Positions 1 through 7,463 of a DNA stretch of 13,379 nt are shown in pieces. Position numbers and translations under genes: made by a program. This DNA is from JADFRG01 sp964590515. Its GTDB lineage: Bacteria > Chloroflexota > Anaerolineae > Anaerolineales > E44-bin32. Under the pieces are notes generated by a model. The model saw nothing but the letters and a program-made list of their open reading frames with translations. It did no database searches and was not told the origin of the DNA. The stretch's first letter is position 1; each line of letters starts with the position of its first letter. Location of the stretch: positions 1-13,379 of the forward strand of contig CAZPZD010000057.1 of the NCBI GenBank assembly GCA_964590515.1. The letters run 5' to 3'.

Positions 1-2
1 CC

Positions 3-1271
3 GACGGAGAGCCGATCAAGTTCTCGAACGGCAGGCTTCAAACGCCGAACCGGCCGATCGTCCCCTTCATCGAAGGGGACGGCACCGGGCCGGATATATG
101 GCGGGCGTCGGTGCGGGTGTTCGACGCGGCGGTCGAGAAGGCCTACGGTAGCGAGCGGAAGATCGCCTGGATGGAGGTCTTCGCCGGCCAGAAAGCCTTC
201 GATCGATCCGGCGAGTGGTTGCCGGAAGAAACAGTCGAGGCCTTCCGCAAATTCCTGGTCGGGATCAAGGGACCGCTCACTACGCCAGTGGGCGGGGGTA
301 TTCGCTCACTCAACGTGGCGCTGCGCAAGGCGCTGGATCTGTACGTCTGCCTGCGACCGGTTCGCTACTTCCAGGGAGTCCCCTCGCCGGTGAAACGCCC
401 GGAAGACGTCGATATGGTCATCTTCCGCGAGAACACCGAGGACATCTATACCGGGGTTGAATTCGAGGCGGGAACCCGCGACAGCGCGGACCTGCTCGCC
501 TGGCTGGAGCAAGAGAAGCCGGAGGCCTACGACAAGATCCGCTTTCCCCAGAGTTCGGGCTTCAGCCTCAAACCGGTCTCCAAAGAGGGCACCGAGCGGC
601 TGGTGCGGGCCGCCATCGAATACGCCCTCAAAAACAAACGCCGCTCGGTGACTCTCGTGCACAAAGGCAACATCATGAAGTTCACCGAGGGTGCCTTCCG
701 CAACTGGGGCTATGAGCTCGCCGAGCGCGAATTCGGCGACCGGGTCTACACCTGGGCCCAATGGGAGCGCGCCAAGAAGGCGAGCACCGAAGCAGCAGCC
801 AACGCCGAGCAGCAGGTCGCGCTCCAAAACGGCCGGCTGCTGATCAAGGACACCATCGCCGATATTGCATTCCAACAAACAATCACCCGGGCCCGCGATT
901 TCGACGTGATCGCGACGACCAATCTCAACGGGGACTATCTCTCCGACGCGCTGGCGGCCCAGGTCGGCGGGATCGGCATCGCCCCCGGCGGTAACCTCAA
1001 TTACGTCACTGGCCACGCGGTGTTCGAGGCCACCCACGGCACGGCCCCCAAGTACGCCGACCAGGACAAGGTCAATCCCGGCTCGGTCATCCTCAGCGGC
1101 GAGATGATGCTACGCTATTTGGTTTGGGGGGAAGCGGCTGACTGCATTCTGCGTGGGATGGAAGGCGCGATCGCGGCCAAGACCGTCACCTACGATTTCC
1201 ACCGGCTGATGGACGGCGCGACCCTCGTGTCTACTTCCCAGTTCGCCGACGCCGTCGTTGCGCACATGTAG
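3..1271 (+). CDS. icd: NADP-dependent isocitrate dehydrogenase, 5' end missing
   Basis: This TCA-cycle enzyme oxidises and decarboxylates isocitrate to 2-oxoglutarate in the cytoplasm. The reading frame is open to the left edge, and the first visible residues (DGEPIKFSNG, then PFIEGDGTGPD) already align with the start of bacterial Icd. The 422 visible codons therefore lack only about 10-15 residues, and the internal GTG at 111 is not the start. Visible hallmarks are IRSLNVALRK (the Ser region that contacts isocitrate and is phosphorylated in E. coli), LRPVRYFQG, FRENTEDIY, NLNGDYLSDALAAQVGG with the metal-binding Asp residues, HGTAPKYA and VTYDFHRLM. The Lys-Tyr of APKY, and the Tyr and Arg of the last motif, match the residues that select NADP over NAD in the E. 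coli enzyme. The aldo/keto reductase follows 21 bp downstream on the same strand. Confidence 0.96.
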   Translation, partial: DGEPIKFSNGRLQTPNRPIVPFIEGDGTGPDIWRASVRVFDAAVEKAYGSERKIAWMEVFAGQKAFDRSGEWLPEETVEAFRKFLVGIKGPLTTPVGGGIRSLNVALRKALDLYVCLRPVRYFQGVPSPVKRPEDVDMVIFRENTEDIYTGVEFEAGTRDSADLLAWLEQEKPEAYDKIRFPQSSGFSLKPVSKEGTERLVRAAIEYALKNKRRSVTLVHKGNIMKFTEGAFRNWGYELAEREFGDRVYTWAQWERAKKASTEAAANAEQQVALQNGRLLIKDTIADIAFQQTITRARDFDVIATTNLNGDYLSDALAAQVGGIGIAPGGNLNYVTGHAVFEATHGTAPKYADQDKVNPGSVILSGEMMLRYLVWGEAADCILRGMEGAIAAKTVTYDFHRLMDGATLVSTSQFADAVVAHM

Positions 1272-1292
1272 GCGGCGCACTGCGGGCCCCGT

Positions 1293-2264
1293 ATGAAGCG
1301 CCGAGCCTTCGGAAAGACCGGCTGGCAGGTCAGCGAGGTCGGGTACGGAATGTGGGGCATGGGGGGCTGGACCGGGTCGGACGACGAGGACTCGCGGCGC
1401 TCGCTTTCTCGAGCTGTGGAACTTGGCTGCAACTTCTTCGATACGGCCTGGGCCTATGGCAACGGCCGCAGCGAGCGACTGCTCGGAGAGTTAGTCCGGG
1501 CCCACCCGGACAAGCGCCTTTACACCGCGACGAAAATCCCGCCCAAGAATCGCAAGTGGCCGGCTCGGCCTGATTACCCGCTCGCGGCCACCTTTCCACC
1601 CGATCACATCCGCGAATACGCCGAGAAGAGCCTGGCCAATCTCGGGCTCGGCCAGGTGGATCTCATCCAGTTTCACGTGTGGGATGACGGCTGGGCTGAA
1701 GATGAGAAGTGGCAGCGTGCAGTGGACGACCTCAAGCGCGAGGGTCTGGTTCAGGCGGTGGGTCTCAGCATCAATCGCTGGGAGCCGGAGAACTGTTTGC
1801 GGACGCTGCGCACCGGGCTGATCGACGCGGTGCAGGTCATCTACAACATCTTTGACCAGGCACCGGAGGACGCCCTCTTCCCGCTGTGCCGCGAGCTAAA
1901 AATCGCGGTGATTGCGAGGGTACCGTTCGACGAGGGCACCCTGACTGGGACGCTGACCCTAGACAGTAAGTGGCCCGCGGGCGACTGGCGAAACATCTAC
2001 TTCGTCCCGGAGAACCTGAAGTCCAGCGTCGAGCACGCCGAGGCGCTCCGCCCGCTGCTCCCGCCGGGAATGAGCCTGCCGGAGCTGGCCTTGCGGTTCA
2101 TCCTGGCCAATCCCGACGTCGCCACCGTGATTCCCGGCATGCGCAAGATCGGCCACGTGGAAGCGGACCTGGCGGCCAGCGGTCAGGATCCCCTCGAGCC
2201 TGCCCTTCTCCAGCAACTCAGGGCCCACCGCTGGGATCGTCGACCGACCCCCTGGTCACAGTAA
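1293..2264 (+). CDS. Aldo/keto reductase family protein
   Basis: This is a predicted cytoplasmic NAD(P)H-dependent carbonyl reductase with a TIM-barrel fold; its substrate is not known. The 323 residues match the family's usual 300-340. The catalytic tetrad is visible: Asp50 and Tyr55 in FFDTAWAYG, Lys81 in TATKIPP and His128 in IQFHVWD. The N-terminal strand (FGKTGWQVSEVGYG) and the C-terminal cofactor-binding segment (ATVIPGMRKIGHVEADL) are also typical. The chosen ATG is the first one after the icd stop, and its Shine-Dalgarno sequence is weak, so co-transcription with icd is likely. The gene ends 3 bp from the stop of the convergent EamA gene, leaving no room for a separate terminator. 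The family is clear; the subfamily is not. Confidence 0.93.
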   Translation: MKRRAFGKTGWQVSEVGYGMWGMGGWTGSDDEDSRRSLSRAVELGCNFFDTAWAYGNGRSERLLGELVRAHPDKRLYTATKIPPKNRKWPARPDYPLAATFPPDHIREYAEKSLANLGLGQVDLIQFHVWDDGWAEDEKWQRAVDDLKREGLVQAVGLSINRWEPENCLRTLRTGLIDAVQVIYNIFDQAPEDALFPLCRELKIAVIARVPFDEGTLTGTLTLDSKWPAGDWRNIYFVPENLKSSVEHAEALRPLLPPGMSLPELALRFILANPDVATVIPGMRKIGHVEADLAASGQDPLEPALLQQLRAHRWDRRPTPWSQ

Positions 2265-2267
2265 GCC

Positions 2268-3143
2268 TCAGCCGGCGAGGATGATCAGGACGATTCCCAA
2301 CGTGATGATCGCCGCGGTGGTGATCCGGAGGGCCGAGGCACCCTCGCGGAAGATCAGTACCCCAGGAATGACGCCCAGCACAATGCTGAACTGCCGCAGG
2401 GCAATGATGTAGCTGGCCCGGTCGGTCAGCTGGTAGCTCCACAAAACGAGCCAGTAGGCCCCAAAGAGCAGCAGCCCGGCGAGGCCGGCCGTGAGCCAGG
2501 CTCGCCGCCCCGGCTGATTGCCCATCGGTTGGCGCAGCCCTTTCAGGATGGCCGCGAAGACGAGAAACGAAAAGCCCATCTCAAAGAGCGCGTAGCGGGC
2601 TGCGGTCGCTGCACCGGGAGTGAGCAGCTCGGATCCCCGCTTGTCAACGACGGTGTAGCCCACTACGGTGAGAGCGGTCAGCACGATCCAAAACGTATTG
2701 CGGTTCCAGTACTGAGCCCAACTGATGGCCCGCAGCGAACGCAGCGGCGCTAACATGGTCGCGCCGGCAACCAACGCCAGCCCAACCCAGCCGACCGCGT
2801 TGGGCGGTCGGCCGATGACCACGTCGGCCAGGGCGACCATCAGGACCGGCAAGGCCCGCCCCAATGGATAGACAACGGTGAAGTCACCGCTGCGGTAGCC
2901 GCGGGATAAGGTGAAGAAGTAGATGCCTTGGAAGAGGGCGCCAAAGATCATGTAGATCCAGATTCGAGCGGGCAACGGCTCGCCGAGGAACTCGGCTGCG
3001 ATCGCCGGCAGAATCCCCAGGGCGGTGATGATTCCGGTCATCCGCAGAAAGATCTCGCCCGCCCGCTGATCGCGCACGAGCAGATTCCAGCCCGCATGCA
3101 TGAAAGCCGAAATCAGGATCAGCCCGACGGGCAAGATCGGCAT
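2268..3143 (-). CDS. EamA/DMT-superfamily membrane transporter
   Basis: This is a 291-residue, very hydrophobic protein with the expected pattern of about ten membrane helices in two similar halves (roughly 4-132 and 152-290). That is the duplicated EamA layout of the drug/metabolite transporter superfamily. The N-terminal segment AFMHAGWNLLVRDQR, the conserved VYPLGRALPVL in the first half and the matching IALRQFSIVLGV in the second half support this. Members export or exchange small metabolites across the inner membrane. The ATG is preceded by a moderate GGGTGAG ribosome-binding site. The gene lies 77 bp downstream of the ABC ATPase on the same strand, so it could be the last gene of that operon. 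A related DMT subfamily has been described next to phosphonate catabolism genes, but membership cannot be shown here. The substrate is unknown. Confidence 0.9.
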   Translation of the reverse strand: MPILPVGLILISAFMHAGWNLLVRDQRAGEIFLRMTGIITALGILPAIAAEFLGEPLPARIWIYMIFGALFQGIYFFTLSRGYRSGDFTVVYPLGRALPVLMVALADVVIGRPPNAVGWVGLALVAGATMLAPLRSLRAISWAQYWNRNTFWIVLTALTVVGYTVVDKRGSELLTPGAATAARYALFEMGFSFLVFAAILKGLRQPMGNQPGRRAWLTAGLAGLLLFGAYWLVLWSYQLTDRASYIIALRQFSIVLGVIPGVLIFREGASALRITTAAIITLGIVLIILAG

Positions 3144-3220
3144 CAGCGCGAGCTCACCCTGCTGTAAGACATAGGGTGGAGTGTGCTAGGAATAGCTGAT
3201 CCGCCGGGAGGGAGAGTAGG

Positions 3221-4285
3221 TCAGTTCTCCGCCATCACCCAACAGGCGTGAGGTGGAAAGGAGAGGGTTTGCTGTTCGCCGACCTTCGGCAGCCGCAGCG
3301 TGCGCTCGTTTAGGATATCGAGGGTCAGATTGGAGTCGCCGAGCCCGACCCGGACCCGCACGACCCCACCGAGGAAGGTCACCGAGTCTACCGTGCCACT
3401 CAGCCGGTTCTCGCCGCCGCCCTCGCCCAGGTGCAGTTCCTCAGGGCGAAGCATCATCAGGACTTGGGTTCCCTTAGCGAACTGGATCGGGGATCCCACT
3501 CGGATGGTCTGACCATCGAAAGCCACGGCGCCGCTCCCGGCGTCGGTCACGGTGCAGCGCAGCTGGTTCAGTGTGCCAACGAAGGAGGCCACAAACGAGG
3601 TCTTCGGAAAGTTGTAAATCTCGAAGGGGGTGCCGACCTGCTCCATCTGGCCGGCGCTCATCACGACGATCCGATCGGAGAGCGAAAGCGCCTCCTCCTG
3701 GTCGTGGGTGACGTAGATTGTAGTGATGCCGAGCTCTTGCTGGATACGGCGAATCTCCGAGCGCAGCTCGACCCGGATCTTGGCGTCAAGCGCGGAGAGC
3801 GGCTCATCTAATAGAAGGAGCTGAGGCCGGATTGCCAGGGCCCGGGCGAGGGCGACCCGCTGCTGCTGGCCTCCCGACAGCTCGTAGGGGTAGGACTTTC
3901 CCTTGTCGGGAAGGTGGATTAAGTCCAACAGCTCGGCCACCCGCGCCTCTCGGGCCTCGGCGTTCTCCTTGCGTACCCGGAGCCCGAAGCCGATGTTTCC
4001 GGCCACCGTCATGTTGGGGAAGAGGGCGTAAGACTGAAAGACCATCCCGATGTTGCGCTCGTTGGGCTTGGCGAAGGTGACGTCCTTCCCCGCCAGCCGG
4101 ATGGTGCCGGAGCTGGGTTGCTCGAAGCCAGCCACCATCCGCAGGGTCGTCGTCTTCCCGCACCCGGAGGGCCCCAGGAACGAGACGAACTCGCCCGGCG
4201 CCACCTCCAGGTCGAAAGTGTCGACGGCCAATACCCCCTTGAACTCCTTGCGCACGCCCTCCAGGCTAAGGAACCCGCCGCTCAC
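3221..4285 (-). CDS. ABC importer ATPase, Fbp/Pot type
   Basis: This cytoplasmic ATPase powers uptake through the two permeases encoded just upstream. All nucleotide-binding motifs are intact in the 354 residues: Walker A GPSGCGKT (38-45), Q-loop Gln84, signature LSGGQQQR (136-143), Walker B LLLLDEP with Asp160 and Glu161, D-loop SALD (164-167) and the H-loop His194. A C-terminal TOBE-like region from about 240 to 350 (MLRPEELHL, then SVTFLGGVVRVRV) places it with the importer ATPases for polyamines, ferric iron, sulfate and sugar phosphates. The start is GTG, overlapping the permease stop by four bases (GTGA) and preceded by GAGAGGGG, which points to translational coupling. The ATPase sequence does not reveal the substrate. 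Confidence 0.95.
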   Translation of the reverse strand: MSGGFLSLEGVRKEFKGVLAVDTFDLEVAPGEFVSFLGPSGCGKTTTLRMVAGFEQPSSGTIRLAGKDVTFAKPNERNIGMVFQSYALFPNMTVAGNIGFGLRVRKENAEAREARVAELLDLIHLPDKGKSYPYELSGGQQQRVALARALAIRPQLLLLDEPLSALDAKIRVELRSEIRRIQQELGITTIYVTHDQEEALSLSDRIVVMSAGQMEQVGTPFEIYNFPKTSFVASFVGTLNQLRCTVTDAGSGAVAFDGQTIRVGSPIQFAKGTQVLMMLRPEELHLGEGGGENRLSGTVDSVTFLGGVVRVRVGLGDSNLTLDILNERTLRLPKVGEQQTLSFPPHACWVMAEN

Positions 4286-5115
4286 CGCCGCTTCCCCTCT
4301 CTCGTTATGTAGGCGATCATCCCCATCGCCGCCCAGGTGAGGGCGAAGGCCACGATCGCCATCGCGGAGGGTTCATACACCTTGCTCCGGGTCAGGTTGG
4401 CCATGTAGGGCCCGAAGGTCTGTTGGGCCATGAAAAGCGCAATGGTCAACTCGCCGATGACGATGGCAAAGGTCAGCAAAGCCCCCGAGAGCAGAGCCAC
4501 CCGCAGGTTGGGGAAGATGACTTTGCGAAGAATGGTGGCCCAGCTTGCCCCCAGGCTCTGGGCCGCCTCGGTCAGTGCCCGGACGTCCATCGCACGCAGC
4601 CCGTTGTCGACCGAGCGGAACATGTAGGGGAACGAGAGCGCGGCGTATGCGCAGATGAGGACCACCCGCGAGCTGCCATAGGTGGCAGTCAGCAGCAGCG
4701 GTGGTCGGCTGTAGAGGCGGATGAGGCCGAACACCAGCACTACCGCCGGGATCACGAACGGCAGCAGCGTGATGAATTCGACGACCGGTCGCAGCCCCGG
4801 CAATCGCAGTGTGACCCAGTAAGCAGTAGGTACGATGATCAGCAAGCTGAGGAAGATGGCGACGATGGCGTTGACCACGGATTCGCTGAACGTCGGCAGG
4901 AAGTTGGCGTCGGCGAACAACCTCCGGTAGGCCTCGAAGCCGAGCTTGCCCTTCTCCGCCCGCAATGACCAGTAGAAGGTGGCCGCAAGTGGGATCAGAA
5001 AGTAGAGGGCCCCCGCCAGGAGGAACAGCCAGGACCACAACCGGTTCCCCTTGGCTGCAGCCTCGGCCGCCGGCGCCTTAGCCGCGACCGAGATAGGGGC
5101 GGTGGAGATCGTCAT
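4282..5115 (-). CDS. ABC importer permease, second subunit (PotC/FbpB-like)
   Basis: This is an inner-membrane channel subunit of the binding-protein-dependent importer. After a polar Ala-rich N-terminus (1-25) come about six membrane helices (first near 26-48). The EAA loop that docks on the ATPase is at 183-202: EAAQSLGA, followed 11 residues later by FPNLRVALLSGALL. I chose the ATG at 5115, giving 277 residues, because it overlaps the stop of the preceding permease as ATGA and has AAGGTGG five bases upstream. An in-frame GTG three codons earlier (5124) would sit inside that ribosome-binding site. The four-base overlaps on both sides show a compact operon in which subunits are made in matched amounts. 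The family call is secure; the transported solute is unknown. Confidence 0.93.
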   Translation of the reverse strand: MTISTAPISVAAKAPAAEAAAKGNRLWSWLFLLAGALYFLIPLAATFYWSLRAEKGKLGFEAYRRLFADANFLPTFSESVVNAIVAIFLSLLIIVPTAYWVTLRLPGLRPVVEFITLLPFVIPAVVLVFGLIRLYSRPPLLLTATYGSSRVVLICAYAALSFPYMFRSVDNGLRAMDVRALTEAAQSLGASWATILRKVIFPNLRVALLSGALLTFAIVIGELTIALFMAQQTFGPYMANLTRSKVYEPSAMAIVAFALTWAAMGMIAYITREGKRR

Positions 5116-5978
5116 CCCAGCCACCTTTCCGAGCGGCGCTGAAGGACGGAGTAGAGGAGGATGGAGAGGCCCATGATGATCACCATCCCCATCGCCACCG
5201 CATAGCCGAGCCCGGGATTGTGGAGGACGTCGCCCGAGATCTGCTGGCCGATGAGGAGGGTGGCCAGGTTGAGCAGGCCGCCGGTCAGGGCGTAGGCGGT
5301 GGCATGCGCTCCAAACGAGTTGCCGAAGAGCAAGATCATCGTGCCCAAGATCGAAGGCAACAGCACCGGCAGGGCCACGTGGCGCCAGTATTGACCGGAG
5401 GTGGCCCCGAGATTCTCGGCCGCCTCCCGCCAGTCACGCTTGAGCCCGTCGAGGGCAGGGAGGATGACAAGGACCATCAGCGGGATCTGGAAATAGAGAT
5501 AGACCACGCTCAGCCCCCAGAATGAGTAGAGGCTGAATCCGGTTCCATACAGGTCGACCCCCAACAGCTCGAACAGAGCCGTGACCACACCGACCCGGCC
5601 GAGGGTGAAGATGAACGCGGCGGCCAAGGGGACGCCGGCGAAGTTTGAGGCAACTCCGGAGAAGGTGGTAAGAGCCGACCGAAACGGACGGGGAAGGCCC
5701 CCCATCGACACCGCCCACGCCATGAGGAACCCGACCAGTCCTCCGATGAGGGCTGTGGTGAGGCTGATCTTGATCGACATTCCGTAGGAACGGATCACGG
5801 CCTCACTCGTTAGCTGGCGGTAGTTGTCGAGGGTCAGGCCTCCCTCCGACCCTTCGAAGCTGCGGTAGGCGAGGATCAGCGTCGGCCCGATCAGAAACAG
5901 GCCTGAGAAGATAAAGAAAGGAAGAACGCCGACCCAGCGCCCGATTTGGGTTCGTGGGGGGCGCTTGGCGCCCCCCAC
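5112..5978 (-). CDS. ABC importer permease, first subunit (PotB/FbpB-like)
   Basis: This is an inner-membrane subunit pairing with the downstream permease. Counting from the GTG at 5978 it has 288 residues with about six hydrophobic helices (first near 16-38). The EAA loop at 185-204 reads EAAENLGA, then HVALPVLLPSIL, the typical ATPase-docking motif. The start is uncertain. The frame stays open far into the binding-protein gene, but that extension is Arg/Ser/Pro-rich and unlike a permease. No ATG, GTG or TTG lies between 5978 and the first helix. The only near alternative is a GTG at 6026, which would overlap the binding-protein gene by 26 bases. The GTG at 5978 has no Shine-Dalgarno sequence and lies in the stem of a strong hairpin, so translation may depend on ribosomes arriving from the binding-protein gene, whose stop is 22 bases upstream. 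Confidence 0.9.
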   Translation of the reverse strand: MGGAKRPPRTQIGRWVGVLPFFIFSGLFLIGPTLILAYRSFEGSEGGLTLDNYRQLTSEAVIRSYGMSIKISLTTALIGGLVGFLMAWAVSMGGLPRPFRSALTTFSGVASNFAGVPLAAAFIFTLGRVGVVTALFELLGVDLYGTGFSLYSFWGLSVVYLYFQIPLMVLVILPALDGLKRDWREAAENLGATSGQYWRHVALPVLLPSILGTMILLFGNSFGAHATAYALTGGLLNLATLLIGQQISGDVLHNPGLGYAVAMGMVIIMGLSILLYSVLQRRSERWLG

Positions 5979-5979
5979 G
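5953..5979 (-). promoter_or_regulatory. 12-bp perfect RNA hairpin at the permease start
   Basis: Two 12-base arms (5953-5964 and 5968-5979) are perfectly complementary and flank a three-base loop at 5965-5967. In the transcript the 5' arm is CGUGGGGGGCGC, the loop CAA and the 3' arm GCGCCCCCCACG. All but two pairs are G-C. No U-run follows, so it is not a standard intrinsic terminator. It lies 21 bases after the binding-protein stop codon and its 5' arm contains the probable GTG start of the permease. Such a site could protect the 3' end of the binding-protein message, as REP hairpins do between malE and malF, or lower permease translation. The structure is seen directly; its role is inferred. 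Confidence 0.8.
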
Positions 5980-6000
5980 GTTCGATCGGAGAGTCGGGAG

Positions 6001-7164
6001 TTAGGGCAGAGGGAGGACTTCGACACCGACCACTGTAGGCCAACCCTCGACGATGACCGCCTTGGCGGCGTTGATCTCGTCAATCGACGGGAAGTAAGCC
6101 CCTTCTGTGCTGGGCAACTGCGCCAACATCTCGGCCGGGATGGTGCCGGCGGCCGACATCGCGTTGAACCTGATCGGATAGCAGAAGCCGGAGGCCCAGT
6201 TGAGCTGGCCCTCGTCCGAGTACAGGTATTCCATCCACAGCTTGGCAGCGTTAGGATGAGGCGCGTAGGCACTGATCGCCTGCACGTACACGCCGGCAAG
6301 CCGACCCGCGGCCGGCACGACAGTCTCCAGCTCGGGGTTGCCGGCAAGGTTCACATCGTTGAGGATCGAGTTGTACGACCAGTCGATCAGGATCGGGGTC
6401 TCCCCGATCCCAACGGTCCGGGAGTCGCCGTCGATCGGGACGAAGTTGCCGGCCTCGTTGAGCGACCTGAAGAACTCGAGCCCGGCCTGGGCGGCCTCTT
6501 CTCCGGTGGCGCCGGTCGCGAGGCCGGCGGCCCATACCGTTAGGATGGCCGCATTGGAGGTCAGCGGGTCACCCGACAGGGCGATCTGCCCTGCGTACTC
6601 CGGGCTGAGCAGGTCAGCGTACTCGGAGGGAGGGTTCGCCACCTCGACCGTATTGACCGAGAACGAGAGCACCCCGTAGTAGTCGCCGTACCAGAAGCCG
6701 TCGGGGTCCTTGGCGTCATCAGGGATGTCGTCCCAGGTCGCCACCTTGTAGGGCTGGATGAGGCCCTCGTCCTTGGCGGTTGGCCCGAAGGCGAGGCCTA
6801 CGTCAACCACGTCCGGGGCCTGTGGGCCCGGGTTGCCCTGGTTGGCCCTGATCGCCTCCAACTCTTCGGCCGAGCCGGCTCCGGGGTCAAGTTCGTTGAC
6901 CTCGAGCCCGTACTTGGCCTTGAAGCCGGCGAAGACCGCTTCATAGTTGCACCAGTCATGGGGCAAGGCGATAGTGGTGAGCTGGCCCTCTGCCTGGGCG
7001 GCAGCGATCAGGGCATCCATCTCGCTTACCGGCTCAGGGGCAGTGGTTGCCACGGGTTCTTCCGGGGTAGCCGTCGCCTGGGCGCAGGCCGCGGTCAAGA
7101 GCATCAAGACCAGCAAGGTCGCCAGGGTCTTGCTCAAACCGCGGTTGGTGTGACTTACAGTCAT
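6001..7164 (-). CDS. ABC solute-binding lipoprotein (Fbp/Pot-like)
   Basis: This is the extracytoplasmic binding protein that would deliver solute to the two permeases. Counting from the ATG at 7164 it has 387 residues. The N-terminus is a lipoprotein signal: Arg/Lys at 8-12, a hydrophobic stretch 14-23, then TAAC with Cys27 as the lipid-anchor site, although Thr at -3 is less usual than Leu. A flexible Ala/Thr/Pro/Glu linker follows to about residue 48. The mature part (LIAAAQAEGQLTTIALPHDWCNY, FAGFKAKYGLEV, APHPNAAKLWMEYLYSDEGQ) matches the two-lobed family 1/6 binding proteins that serve ferric iron, polyamines, sugar phosphates or phosphonates. AGGAGG lies five bases before this ATG. An in-frame ATG at 7197, also after GGAGG, would add 11 residues. 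The ligand cannot be read from the sequence. Confidence 0.92.
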   Translation of the reverse strand: MTVSHTNRGLSKTLATLLVLMLLTAACAQATATPEEPVATTAPEPVSEMDALIAAAQAEGQLTTIALPHDWCNYEAVFAGFKAKYGLEVNELDPGAGSAEELEAIRANQGNPGPQAPDVVDVGLAFGPTAKDEGLIQPYKVATWDDIPDDAKDPDGFWYGDYYGVLSFSVNTVEVANPPSEYADLLSPEYAGQIALSGDPLTSNAAILTVWAAGLATGATGEEAAQAGLEFFRSLNEAGNFVPIDGDSRTVGIGETPILIDWSYNSILNDVNLAGNPELETVVPAAGRLAGVYVQAISAYAPHPNAAKLWMEYLYSDEGQLNWASGFCYPIRFNAMSAAGTIPAEMLAQLPSTEGAYFPSIDEINAAKAVIVEGWPTVVGVEVLPLP

Positions 7165-7180
7165 GTTCTCCTCCTCAGGA
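7158..7180 (-). promoter_or_regulatory. Ribosome-binding site deciding the binding-protein start
   Basis: Reading the minus strand, TGAGGAGGAGAAC directly precedes ATG at 7164-7162. The AGGAGG core with a five-base spacer is near ideal. It supports this start over the in-frame ATGs at 7197 and 7185 and over the longer open frame to 7251, which gives an Arg/Pro-rich extension in front of the signal peptide. Confidence 0.75.
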
Positions 7181-7463
7181 TTCATAGATGGGGTCATCGG
7201 CCTCCGTTCGCCACGCCGCGCAGCGGCAGGCAGGAGGTCGGGCCAAAACACGATGGGAACTTTCAGGATTGGGTCTGTCCCGGGTAAACCACCTCCTTAG
7301 CAGTGCCGAGGTCAACTTTGGGATGGGTACAAAGGGGGTCTTTGGTCCGGATTGCCGGTGCAAACTATAACGCAAGTGGGGCCAATCGGGAGGGTCTTCC
7401 CGAACCCCCGACTTTCTGCGACCCGGAGTTCAGTTGACAACGCCTGGCGGCCGCGGGCCGGGG
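7165..7463. other. 299-bp gap between PHP gene and binding-protein gene
   Basis: No protein or RNA gene could be supported here. Reading the minus strand, the gap holds a 6-bp inverted repeat (TCGGGA at 7386-7391 and TCCCGA at 7398-7403), a -10-like TATAGT (7369-7364) and, farther down, an extended Shine-Dalgarno sequence CTAAGGAGGTGG (7300-7289) without a start codon at a normal distance. It also holds a small hairpin CAAAG/CTTTG around 7330-7344 and two Shine-Dalgarno plus ATG pairs at the gene start. The gap separates GDPD-PHP from the transporter genes, so the importer probably has its own promoter and a long leader. I recognised no known riboswitch. Confidence 0.5.
7364..7369 (-). promoter_or_regulatory. 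Possible -10 box for the ABC importer operon
   Basis: TATAGT on the minus strand matches the sigma-70 -10 consensus at five of six bases in otherwise GC-rich DNA. No convincing -35 hexamer lies 16-18 bases upstream, where part of the TCGGGA/TCCCGA inverted repeat sits instead; that could mean activator dependence. A start near 7356 would leave a leader of about 190 bases. This is a weak call. Confidence 0.3.

Noticed and set aside
306..1037. Long open frame on the minus strand across icd (243 codons)
   Set aside because: It is antisense to a clearly conserved enzyme, has no family motif, and long antisense frames are expected in GC-rich coding DNA.
3155..3178. Inverted repeat CACCCT/AGGGTG between the ATPase and EamA genes
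   Set aside because: Only six pairs with a 12-base loop and no T-run, so it is too weak to call a terminator.
5979..6347. N-terminal extension of the first permease into the binding-protein gene
   Set aside because: The extra residues are Arg/Ser/Pro-rich and unlike permeases, while the overlapping frame encodes conserved binding-protein sequence.
7434..7439. TTGACA, a perfect -35 hexamer, on the plus strand
   Set aside because: No -10 box lies 16-18 bases downstream and no plus-strand gene follows; the DNA ahead is the antisense of the PHP gene.
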